A stretch of 64,000 nucleotides of DNA from Amphibacillus sp052055485 (GTDB lineage Bacteria; Bacillota; Bacilli; Bacillales; Amphibacillaceae): positions 434,001 through 498,000 of the forward strand of contig NZ_CP197171.1 of the NCBI RefSeq assembly GCF_052055485.1, written 5' to 3'. The notes under the pieces were generated by a model that was not told where the DNA came from, did not search any database, and was given only the letters and a program-made list of their open reading frames with translations. Both the position numbers and the translations under genes were made by a program. Each line of letters opens with the position of its first letter. Position 1 is the stretch's first letter. Shown here piece after piece: positions 56,858-64,000 of the stretch.

Positions 56858-57141
56858 GATTTGCCCTCATTTTTGCAACCTTTTGTTTCTGACTCTCGTC
56901 ATAAAGGTAAGATTAGAAAAACTCATATTCACTAATTTTTAATGAAGCAACTCCATGAATAACTATGTGAATTGACATCAGCTAACAATTTTCTTAAACA
57001 GTGCTTCAGCACCGAAAGAATCTTATAAAACAACGAGCATATCTAGATTAACATTTCTAATCTTTTGAATATAAAATGTCGGCTCACTCTTCAACTAAAA
57101 TTTTATATTCTCAAAGTAAACTATAAATGGAGGGTACTTAG

Positions 57142-57831
57142 ATGATTACTGTAAAAAATCTAACCCATGAATTTGAAATGGGGAAAAAAGGGCGAAAAAC
57201 AATTTTACCTGTCTTACACGATCTATCATTTACAATTGATACTGGAGAAATTGTTTCAATTATTGGACGAAGTGGATCTGGGAAATCTACCTTGTTAAAT
57301 TTAATCAGTGGCTTTATTCGACCAAAATCCGGCCAGATTGTGATCAATGGTGAGGAGGTTAGTTCTTTCTCAGAAAGTCAATTTTCCGATTTTAGACTTA
57401 ATCAAATCGGTTTTATATTTCAAAATTTTCAGTTGATCCCTTCAATGACTGCTTTCCAAAATGTTGAACTTCCTTTGATTTTAAAAGGGAAAAAGGAAAC
57501 CGAGCGAAAACAAATAACTGAGAATACTTTGCAACGTGTGGGGCTTGAGACATTTCATGATCATTATCCAAGTGAACTATCTGGCGGGCAACAGCAACGT
57601 GTAAGCATTGCTAGAGCACTCGTTTTAAATCCGCCAATTATTTTAGCAGATGAACCGACGGGAAGTCTTGATAGTGAAACAGAAGCAGATTTACTAGATT
57701 TTATTCAACAACTTAATAAAGAATTGAATATCACCTTCTTGGTTATTACCCATGATGAACAGGTGGCCAAAATTGGTAATCGATCAATTGAAATTCAAGA
57801 TGGCCATTTAATTGAAGGAGGAAATAGTTAA
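57142..57831 (+). CDS. MacB/LolD-type ABC ATPase
   Basis: 229 residues. Walker A GRSGSGKST, Q-loop FIFQNFQLIPSMTAFQNVELPL (typical of the MacB/LolD/YknY group), signature LSGGQQQRVSIARAL, Walker B IILADEPTGSLD and TH in LVITHDE. With the adjacent FtsX-like permease it forms an exporter or mechanotransmission complex. The stop is one base before the permease start. Ribosome binding site GGAGGG precedes the ATG. Confidence 0.87.
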   Translation: MITVKNLTHEFEMGKKGRKTILPVLHDLSFTIDTGEIVSIIGRSGSGKSTLLNLISGFIRPKSGQIVINGEEVSSFSESQFSDFRLNQIGFIFQNFQLIPSMTAFQNVELPLILKGKKETERKQITENTLQRVGLETFHDHYPSELSGGQQQRVSIARALVLNPPIILADEPTGSLDSETEADLLDFIQQLNKELNITFLVITHDEQVAKIGNRSIEIQDGHLIEGGNS

Positions 57832-57832
57832 T

Positions 57833-59170
57833 ATGAAACTTCGTGATCAATTTAAATTTGTCCGACAAAATATCGGGAAAAATAAAATGCGTATTTTTAT
57901 GACGGTACTCGCCTCCGCAATGGGAACAACCTTCCTCATTGTTCTAGCATCTGTTGGCTTTGGTTTACATGATACTTTATTAAAAGATGTCATGGAACAA
58001 GATATTATTAATGAAATTTCAATTTATGGCTATGATGATGGTGAATACCGAGAAATTAATGATCAGGACATCAGTTATTTTGAATCGTTGGACAACGTTC
58101 GGGCTGTTCGTCCAATGAATCATCTCCAGCAAACTCCTTATTATCAAATCGATGATTTTCATCAAGCAGCCGAAACAAAAAGTGTTGACTTTACTGCTGA
58201 ACAACAAGCGGGAATGAAGCTATCAGAAGGGGACTATCCCACAAGTGATGATGAGATCATTGTCGGCTATCATTTTGCTGAAGACTTACATCCGATCGAT
58301 GTTGACTATGAGGACATATTTGATGAAGACGGCAATCAATTAGATGAACATACTTATGATGGTGATCTTCTTGGTCAATCGATTTCTTTTGAGATTGAAA
58401 AAATTGATTTTGAGGATAATGTTGAAACTGAAACCTTTGAAGTCACTGTGGTTGGTATCGTAGAGGAACCTAGCAATGAATGGCAGCACAGTTCCACTGT
58501 CTACATATCAGAAGGTTTACTTAGCCAGATGGAATCATTTACTGAAGCACGTAATGCTCACCCATACCCTAGCGATGAGGAAATTGATTTAGAAGCTGAA
58601 AAAAACTACGACGAAATCTATGTCCATTCTGATTCATTACAACATATCCAAGATTTAACCACCCAATTAACAGATGAACATTACTATGCTTACTCTGTGG
58701 CTACTGAAATTAGTCAAATGAATATGCTCTTTAACATTGCTAAAGCAGGATTAATCTTTATTGGGACGATTGCCGTCTTAATCGCATCGATCGGTATCTA
58801 TAATACGATGACAATGGCTGTTACAGAACGAGCACCCGATATTGGTATTATGAAGGCGATTGGGGCTAATCCAAAAACCATCAAGCAAATCTTCTTGCTC
58901 GAAAGCAGCTATATTGGCATACTCGGAGCTTTAATTGGAACCGCAGTTGCTTATTTGATCAGCTTTGCAGTCAATCTTGGCATTCCATTAATTTTAGAGG
59001 CTGTATTTAACGAGGAGCTACCAGAAGGATTGAAGTTTTCTGTCATTCCATGGTCACTCATTGTGATTGCCATCGGTATTTGTTTAATTGTAACGATTAT
59101 TTCAGGCTCACGACCTGCTAAAAGAGCAACCCAGATTGACGTTTTAAAAGCGATGCGCCGTGATCTGTAA
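57833..59170 (+). CDS. FtsX-like ABC permease
   Basis: 445 residues from ATG 57833, with AAGGAGGA 10 bases upstream, inside the end of the ATPase gene. The topology is MacB-like: one N-terminal helix, a large extracellular domain (about 50-300, very acidic, as in halotolerant bacteria), and three C-terminal helices with the FtsX segment TMAVTERAPDIGIMKAIGAN. Substrate unknown: candidates are antimicrobial peptides or lipoproteins. No two-component system is adjacent. Confidence 0.83.
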   Translation: MKLRDQFKFVRQNIGKNKMRIFMTVLASAMGTTFLIVLASVGFGLHDTLLKDVMEQDIINEISIYGYDDGEYREINDQDISYFESLDNVRAVRPMNHLQQTPYYQIDDFHQAAETKSVDFTAEQQAGMKLSEGDYPTSDDEIIVGYHFAEDLHPIDVDYEDIFDEDGNQLDEHTYDGDLLGQSISFEIEKIDFEDNVETETFEVTVVGIVEEPSNEWQHSSTVYISEGLLSQMESFTEARNAHPYPSDEEIDLEAEKNYDEIYVHSDSLQHIQDLTTQLTDEHYYAYSVATEISQMNMLFNIAKAGLIFIGTIAVLIASIGIYNTMTMAVTERAPDIGIMKAIGANPKTIKQIFLLESSYIGILGALIGTAVAYLISFAVNLGIPLILEAVFNEELPEGLKFSVIPWSLIVIAIGICLIVTIISGSRPAKRATQIDVLKAMRRDL

Positions 59171-59459
59171 AACTAATGATTTTTAAAAGTCTATTATAAA
59201 AATGAGTTTTCACCAAGGTTTTATGAGGTAAGGAGGAGAGAACCTTTCCGTTTGGACTGTGTTCCCCCTTCCCTCACAAATCCGTATGGATGCCATTAAG
59301 CCACATAGTTCATCTTCCTCAGCTTCACGGAGTATAGTGAATATTAATCTTACAGATAACGGATTAACCCAGTTATTTCATCTGCATAACTAAAGTCATG
59401 AGTATGATCAATTTAATAATAAATGCATAGCATGATCCGATTTTGATAAACTAGATTGA
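59171..59459. other. intergenic region between converging genes
   Basis: About 290 bp with no gene. Bases 59221-59290 (GGAGGAGAGAACCTTTCCGT then TTGGACTGTGTTCCCCCTTC) stand out by higher GC and look like a fragment of a larger conserved element, perhaps a decayed intron or transposon; this could not be verified. Confidence 0.3.
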
Positions 59460-60575
59460 TTATTGCAGGATTCGCTCTCTAATACGTAAAATCTCTTCAA
59501 TTTTTGGCACGAAGTGTTTTAAAAGATCCTGATAACCACAGTAATCCTCAGTTGGAGCAACATACATGGCATCCTTCATCCGTTTACACCCACCACCACA
59601 GGCTTTTTGAAAGGGACACGTTTCACAGAATTTTGATAGTTTTGGGCGCTCACAGAGAAAGGCTGTTGCCCGCTTATTCATATATAATTCTCTTAGCCTC
59701 TGTTCACGGATATTACCTAGCCGATACTCATCAAGGACATAGAAATCACAAGGGTAAACACCACCATCTGCTTCAATCACATATTGGATTTGACATTGCC
59801 CTAATATACCACAGGCCGTTACTTCTCTAGCTACAAAAAGATTGACCAAATCATCAAATAATTTAATACTAATATAATTTCCGTTGCGGAATTCTTCCAA
59901 CCAAAGTCGTAAGATCATCCGATAAAATGAGGCAAAGCGCTTGGGTGTTAATGCATATCCATTTCTAGATTCTGCATTTAGCTCATCCATACAAGGAATG
60001 AATTGAACATAGCGAATGTTATGGTCTTTAATAAAAGCAAAGACTTTTTTAGCTTCTTTTGCGAGCTGATTTGTTAAAACACAAAGGACATTATATTCAA
60101 CTTGATATTTATCAAATAGTTCCTTTGCTTTTATAACACGCTGGAAGGTTCCATCGCCTTTTGCATTAACTCTGTTAAGATCATGAGAGTCTGGTGTGCC
60201 ATCAATCGATATCCCGACTAAGAAATTATATTCCTTAAAAAATTCACACCATTTTTCATTAATTAAAATCCCATTTGTTTGCAAGGCATAGTGTACGGTG
60301 ACTTTTTTCTGTTCTTGTTCAACTAGCTGAGTTATGTATTTGAAGTATTTTAATCCAGCTAAGGTGGGTTCACCACCTTGAAAGGAAAGGGTCAGGTGAT
60401 CACCATCTTCTAAGTCCAAATAAATGTTGGCAATCATTTTTTCTGCTGTTTCCTCAGTCATTTTGCCGAAGGACTTCACTTCCCGCAATGAGCTTATGTC
60501 TGCATAAAAACAGTACTTACAACGAATATTACACAGAGAAGAAGCGGGTTTAATTAATACCGAGATATGTTTCAT
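59460..60575 (-). CDS. anaerobic sulfatase-maturating radical SAM enzyme
   Basis: 371 residues from ATG 60575; GTG at 60584 is an alternative but too close to the GGAAAG site. The radical-SAM CxxxCxxC motif is CNIRCKYC (near residues 15-22), and a C-terminal SPASM domain has CGILGQCQ, VYPCDFY and FCETCPFQKACGGGC for two further iron-sulfur clusters. It oxidises the active-site Cys of the sulfatase encoded just upstream to formylglycine without oxygen. It works in the cytoplasm. Confidence 0.9.
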   Translation of the reverse strand: MKHISVLIKPASSLCNIRCKYCFYADISSLREVKSFGKMTEETAEKMIANIYLDLEDGDHLTLSFQGGEPTLAGLKYFKYITQLVEQEQKKVTVHYALQTNGILINEKWCEFFKEYNFLVGISIDGTPDSHDLNRVNAKGDGTFQRVIKAKELFDKYQVEYNVLCVLTNQLAKEAKKVFAFIKDHNIRYVQFIPCMDELNAESRNGYALTPKRFASFYRMILRLWLEEFRNGNYISIKLFDDLVNLFVAREVTACGILGQCQIQYVIEADGGVYPCDFYVLDEYRLGNIREQRLRELYMNKRATAFLCERPKLSKFCETCPFQKACGGGCKRMKDAMYVAPTEDYCGYQDLLKHFVPKIEEILRIRERILQ

Positions 60576-60647
60576 TATGATCACATCTTTCCATAATTAA
60601 ATTTAAATAAATGATAAGAGCTTTTATTAGGCAAACTAAACAGTAGA

Positions 60648-60713
60648 AGTCAAGCTAAGAATGTCGTCTATCCCCTGTTAGAAATGAGGATGACTTACTG
60701 TCTGAGCTTGACT
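60648..60713 (-). promoter_or_regulatory. long-range hairpin between sulfatase and maturase genes
   Basis: AGTCAAGCTAAGA (60648-60660) pairs with TCTGAGCTTGACT (60701-60713) with one mismatch, enclosing 40 bases. No T run follows on the minus strand, so it may adjust expression of the maturase relative to the sulfatase. Confidence 0.4.
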
Positions 60714-60741
60714 CCCTTGTTTATACACTTCTAATACATGA

Positions 60742-62211
60742 TTACTCCGGTTGCTTTAATCCTAAACGTTCCCATTGTTCAGCTGGTGCATTGTGATCAC
60801 GTAAAGCATGAGATAGTTTGTCCTGCATTAAGTTTATCTTATCTTCATCAGTAATTTCAACTGTTTGTTCATAATCCTTTGTTATATCAAATAAATGATC
60901 TTCTTCTATATATGTTGTATCAGATACAATTGGATTCGTTAAGGCTGGTACACGGTACACTGGAAATGGAACATCAGGAAGAAAATAGCCTGTTGTTATT
61001 TTTTCCGGTATATCCTCACCAAGCCAACCCCGAATGGTTGTTAATGAAGTTGTGTATTCATAACACTTACTGTTATCTTTGGGTCCACGCATGTAGGTGT
61101 ATTGTCCATCAAATATATTTACCGATAAGCCAAATACCCCATATATAGAATAAGGACGTACAGATTGATTCGCTGTCAACATCTTCTTAATAGAATGACC
61201 TGTGACAGACTTCGGTATATCGATCGAAAAGTGATCAAGTATTGTTGGCATCAAGTCAATATTTTGCGTTAATTGGTCATTTTTTTGTCCCTGGTGTTGA
61301 TTCTCTGGAAAGTGAACAAGTAATGGTATATTACACAATTCATTATAACCAGGTATATAGTTTTTCCCAATATAATCCCTTTCACCAAGAAAATAGCCAT
61401 GATCAGACGTCAAAATAATCATCGTATCTTCATACATATCCAAGCTCTTTAGCTTGTCAATAAATCTGCCGAAATGATGATCTGTCATGGTGAGTAACCC
61501 TTTATATCTTTTCCTTAAATGGTCCATTGCTTCGTCCGTTTCTTCGTCAACCTTCTTGTATGTCGGCAGATCAAAATGTGGACCTGTATAATCATCATCA
61601 TATAGGTCAAGATATTTCTGGGGAACATCAAATGGTTCATGCGGGTCAAACGTTTCTACCATAAGGAAGAAATCATCTGCCCCTTTATTTTCGTCGAGCC
61701 AATCGATTGCGCTATCAAAACACTTGACACTTGGATAATCCTTTTCTTCCTTAAATCTTGTTCGATTACTTTGATATTGACGCTTAACCGTACCAAAATA
61801 TTCTTCAGGTGTAGGAGGATCATCAACTAACGATACCCATGGGTCACTTTCTTGCCCACGATGAAATTCATAAGTATCGAACTGTTGGCAATAATTCTCT
61901 CCACCGATTCTAAAATAATGTGCATGATCTGTGATGATATGGTTTCGAATGCCGTGCTCTGTTAAGAGTTTTGGGAAAGTCGTATCGTGTATTTCAATCG
62001 GTCCCCAAGATCGTTCTAAGAAGTTGAGCCTCCCTGTCATGATATCTCTTCTTGCTGGAATACACGGCATACTTCCAGTAAAATGGTTCGTAAACATACA
62101 ACTATCATTCGCGAAATCAGCAATATTGTCAGCGTGACAATCTGTTTGTTCATTATAGCAGGATAGATGATCCCTTCGAAGTGTATCCATTAAGACTACA
62201 ATGGTTCTCAT
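60742..62211 (-). CDS. Cys-type sulfatase
   Basis: 489 residues from ATG 62211, with GGAGGG upstream. Metal-binding LMDTLRRDHLSCY at the N terminus and CIPAR at 50-54, the C-x-P-x-R motif whose Cys is turned into formylglycine. ILTSDHGYFLGE holds further metal ligands. No signal peptide, so it acts in the cytoplasm on sugars already imported, presumably by the adjoining PTS. Length and arrangement fit sulfatases for sulfated hexoses or glycosaminoglycan disaccharides; exact substrate unknown. Confidence 0.88.
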   Translation of the reverse strand: MRTIVVLMDTLRRDHLSCYNEQTDCHADNIADFANDSCMFTNHFTGSMPCIPARRDIMTGRLNFLERSWGPIEIHDTTFPKLLTEHGIRNHIITDHAHYFRIGGENYCQQFDTYEFHRGQESDPWVSLVDDPPTPEEYFGTVKRQYQSNRTRFKEEKDYPSVKCFDSAIDWLDENKGADDFFLMVETFDPHEPFDVPQKYLDLYDDDYTGPHFDLPTYKKVDEETDEAMDHLRKRYKGLLTMTDHHFGRFIDKLKSLDMYEDTMIILTSDHGYFLGERDYIGKNYIPGYNELCNIPLLVHFPENQHQGQKNDQLTQNIDLMPTILDHFSIDIPKSVTGHSIKKMLTANQSVRPYSIYGVFGLSVNIFDGQYTYMRGPKDNSKCYEYTTSLTTIRGWLGEDIPEKITTGYFLPDVPFPVYRVPALTNPIVSDTTYIEEDHLFDITKDYEQTVEITDEDKINLMQDKLSHALRDHNAPAEQWERLGLKQPE

Positions 62212-62244
62212 ATAAATCCCTCCAATGTCTTTATCTGTTGCCAA

Positions 62245-62649
62245 TTATTCATCTTCAGAGTCAGGACTAGTATTGTAATTATTTACATATATAATCGATT
62301 CTTGTGCCTCTTTGATCATATTGTTGATATCTTCTTGATTAAAGGAATCCTTTGGGCTTAATGCGACCAACATAAGGAGGGGAAGGTTCATACCAGCTAT
62401 GACATGAACCTGTTCATTACAATATTTCACAAAATTTTGCGTGACACTTCCTCCTAAAATGTCGGTAAAGATAAATACCTCATCCTCTTGAGAGATATTT
62501 TGCATAACCGCTTCGATTTGCTTATTAATATCGTCGTCTTCAACATAGGCACTTATTTCAAATACATTTGGATAACCGCTTATAAACTGTAACGTTTGTT
62601 TCATTCCGTCTGCTAGTTTATGGTGTGATGCAATAATAATGTTTCTCAT
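62245..62649 (-). CDS. PTS EIIA, mannose family
   Basis: 134 residues. N-terminal IIIASHHKLADGMKQTL places the phosphoryl-accepting histidine at 9 or 10; FTDILGGSVTQNF and VIAGMNLPLLM are further family motifs. It passes phosphate from HPr to EIIB, which should be encoded outside the window. It is 10 bp downstream of EIID. Confidence 0.87.
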   Translation of the reverse strand: MRNIIIASHHKLADGMKQTLQFISGYPNVFEISAYVEDDDINKQIEAVMQNISQEDEVFIFTDILGGSVTQNFVKYCNEQVHVIAGMNLPLLMLVALSPKDSFNQEDINNMIKEAQESIIYVNNYNTSPDSEDE

Positions 62650-62659
62650 GTGTAATCTC

Positions 62660-63451
62660 CTAACCGAGTAATCCTGACCATGCGCCTAGCATACTTACAA
62701 TAATAACTAATAGAATGATCAGCGAAATTCCCATTTTCTTCGACTGAATTAACTTATAAATAAGATACGTAAAAATAACCGGAAGAAGCGCAGGTAAAAT
62801 GCTGTCTAACAATGGCTGAATCTCCATTGAAAGCTCTCCTCTTTCGATAATAAGTGGAGTACTTACGTCAACAACAGATGGCACAAGAGCACCAACGACT
62901 ACCAACCCTAAAATCGAAGCACATTCAGTTAAAATGCTAATTTTATCGCCAAAGGTAGTAATAAGCTTCGTCCCTTGGTTAAAACCAATGTGAATTGCCT
63001 TTGCCCGTAGAAACATAAAAACAATGTTTATAATCATCCAAAGAATAACGCCTACAGGGTTATGGTCAATGGCCATATATCCCGCAATGGATCCTAAAAT
63101 GGTTGGAATCAATACCCAAAAGATTGAATCCCCTACACCGGATAACGGTCCCATTAAACTTGTTTTCGTATTCTGGACAATATCCTTAGCCTTTATCCCA
63201 TCACGATCCTCCATGGCAAGTGTTGCACCTAGGACTAGTGGGGCGAGCCAAGGCATACAATTAAAGAATTTAAAGTGATTTTGGATAGATTCCTGCAATT
63301 CCTCATCTTTTTTATAAATCTTTCGCAGTGCTGGCTTAAGTGAAAAAACAACACTTCCCGCTTGCTGTGATTGATAATTAAATGTGTTAACTGCCATCAA
63401 CATCCAGCGTCGAACAACTTTATTAAGGTCTTTTTTTGTCAGCTTACTCAT
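62660..63451 (-). CDS. PTS EIID, mannose family
   Basis: 263 residues. Typical EIID segments are FNYQSQQAGSVVFSLKPALRKIY, FFNCMPWLAPLVLGATLAMED and TSLMGPLSGVGDSIFWVLIPT; C-terminal helices anchor it. With EIIC it forms the membrane channel. Overlaps the EIIC gene by 8 bp. Confidence 0.9.
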   Translation of the reverse strand: MSKLTKKDLNKVVRRWMLMAVNTFNYQSQQAGSVVFSLKPALRKIYKKDEELQESIQNHFKFFNCMPWLAPLVLGATLAMEDRDGIKAKDIVQNTKTSLMGPLSGVGDSIFWVLIPTILGSIAGYMAIDHNPVGVILWMIINIVFMFLRAKAIHIGFNQGTKLITTFGDKISILTECASILGLVVVGALVPSVVDVSTPLIIERGELSMEIQPLLDSILPALLPVIFTYLIYKLIQSKKMGISLIILLVIIVSMLGAWSGLLG

Positions 63452-64000
63452 CTTCTAATCCCCCTGTCGTTGCAGCATCACCTGTTTGGCCAAATAATTT
63501 ATCCTTATTATCACTAAAGAATTTTAGCGATACGACTAAACCGATGATAGTAACACCTAAAATCGGAACATCTAGATAAGCGGCAAAGAAGAAGCCAAGT
63601 AAGAGGTAAAAAACATATTTCTTAACCGGCATATAATTTAATAATAAAGCAATCCCTACTGCTGGTAGTAAACGTCCAGCGATATTCAAGCCATCCGTAA
63701 ACCATTGTGGTGTGATTTCTAAAATTCGGTCAACAACTTCTGGACCTAATTGAATCGCAATAAAAACCGGAATGGCGGCTGTTAAACCCATAATGACTGG
63801 TCCGATCAGAAGTGTTCTTTCCATTGCGGCGAAATTATTATCCGCTGCAAAAGTCTGTGCCTTTCTGACGAAAAAACCGTTGATAATTTTCGCAAATACA
63901 TCAAGTTGAACCCCAAGCATGGCAACTGGAATCCCGATAGCTAAACCCGCTTCTGTTCCTCCTCCAGTTGTAACTGCGATAGTTGTTGCAATAATTGCTG
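63444..64000 (-). CDS. PTS EIIC, mannose family, 5' end outside the window
   Basis: The last 185 or so codons of an EIIC gene; the frame stays open to the right edge. Visible are GGGTEAGLAIGIPVAMLGVQ, LLPAVGIALLLNY and several membrane helices. The start lies beyond 64000. It is encoded upstream of EIID, EIIA, the sulfatase and its maturase on the same strand. Confidence 0.88.
   Translation of the reverse strand, partial: AIIATTIAVTTGGGTEAGLAIGIPVAMLGVQLDVFAKIINGFFVRKAQTFAADNNFAAMERTLLIGPVIMGLTAAIPVFIAIQLGPEVVDRILEITPQWFTDGLNIAGRLLPAVGIALLLNYMPVKKYVFYLLLGFFFAAYLDVPILGVTIIGLVVSLKFFSDNKDKLFGQTGDAATTGGLEDE

Overview
The window comes from the chromosome of a low-GC Gram-positive bacterium of the Bacillaceae, probably a halotolerant, facultatively anaerobic relative of Amphibacillus, Gracilibacillus or Halolactibacillus (genus inferred, not tested). 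The evidence is Bacillus-like synteny (acpS-nnr-ydcC-alr-mazEF-rsbRSTUVW-sigB-rsbX ... tex ... sprT-tRNAs-rRNA), AT-rich intergenic DNA, strong AGGAGG ribosome binding sites with many TTG/GTG starts, and an ectoine/hydroxyectoine-type ABC importer.

Layout. 1-4.75 kb: minus-strand operon of ten tRNA genes, 16S rRNA and the 5' half of 23S rRNA, with two strong promoters and a broken copy of the tRNA-Lys 5' half. 4.8-5.3 kb: SprT-like protein. 5.7-16.3 kb: accessory catabolic island with carbamate kinase, a DUF2877 protein, an FdrA-DUF1116 fusion, an alpha/beta hydrolase, a PfoR-like orphan EIIC, an LctP-family permease and a PucR regulator. It fits oxalurate/oxamate carbamoyl transfer yielding ATP through carbamoyl phosphate. 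16.4-33.8 kb: conserved core, with tex, a small AraC/VOC/GFA insertion, the complete sigB stress operon, mazEF, alr, a lipoprotein gene, nnr, acpS and rhomboid. 34-38.3 kb: a frameshifted XRE regulator, cshA and a degV gene. 39.3-44.3 kb: RpiR regulator followed by a tight operon PTS EIIBC - HAD phosphatase - GDPD-like protein - MgtC, a possible uncharacterised uptake pathway. 44.8-53 kb: envelope and housekeeping genes (esterase, YppG-like, MarR, EcsAB-like ABC transporter, GNAT, DUF368 lipid carrier translocase, CapA, HD hydrolase). 53.6-59.2 kb: ehuBCDA and a MacB-like ABC pair. 59.4-64 kb: mannose-family PTS (EIIC, EIID, EIIA) with a Cys-type sulfatase and its radical-SAM maturase, suggesting use of sulfated sugars; this cluster runs off the right edge.

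Between genes there is notable non-coding structure: a dispersed modular repeat family (two near-full copies at 18.9 and 38.6 kb in opposite orientation, partial copies at about 5.6, 23.7, 26.8, 34.0 and 46.4 kb), one copy of which separates rsbU from rsbV; an array of seven 52-bp hairpin-bearing tandem repeats upstream of alr; and many perfect-stem terminators. No insertion sequence, prophage or CRISPR array was seen. The strongest candidates for new biology are the FdrA-DUF1116 fusion island, the PTS/HAD/GDPD/MgtC operon and the intergenic repeat family. All functional statements come from reading motifs; no database search was possible.
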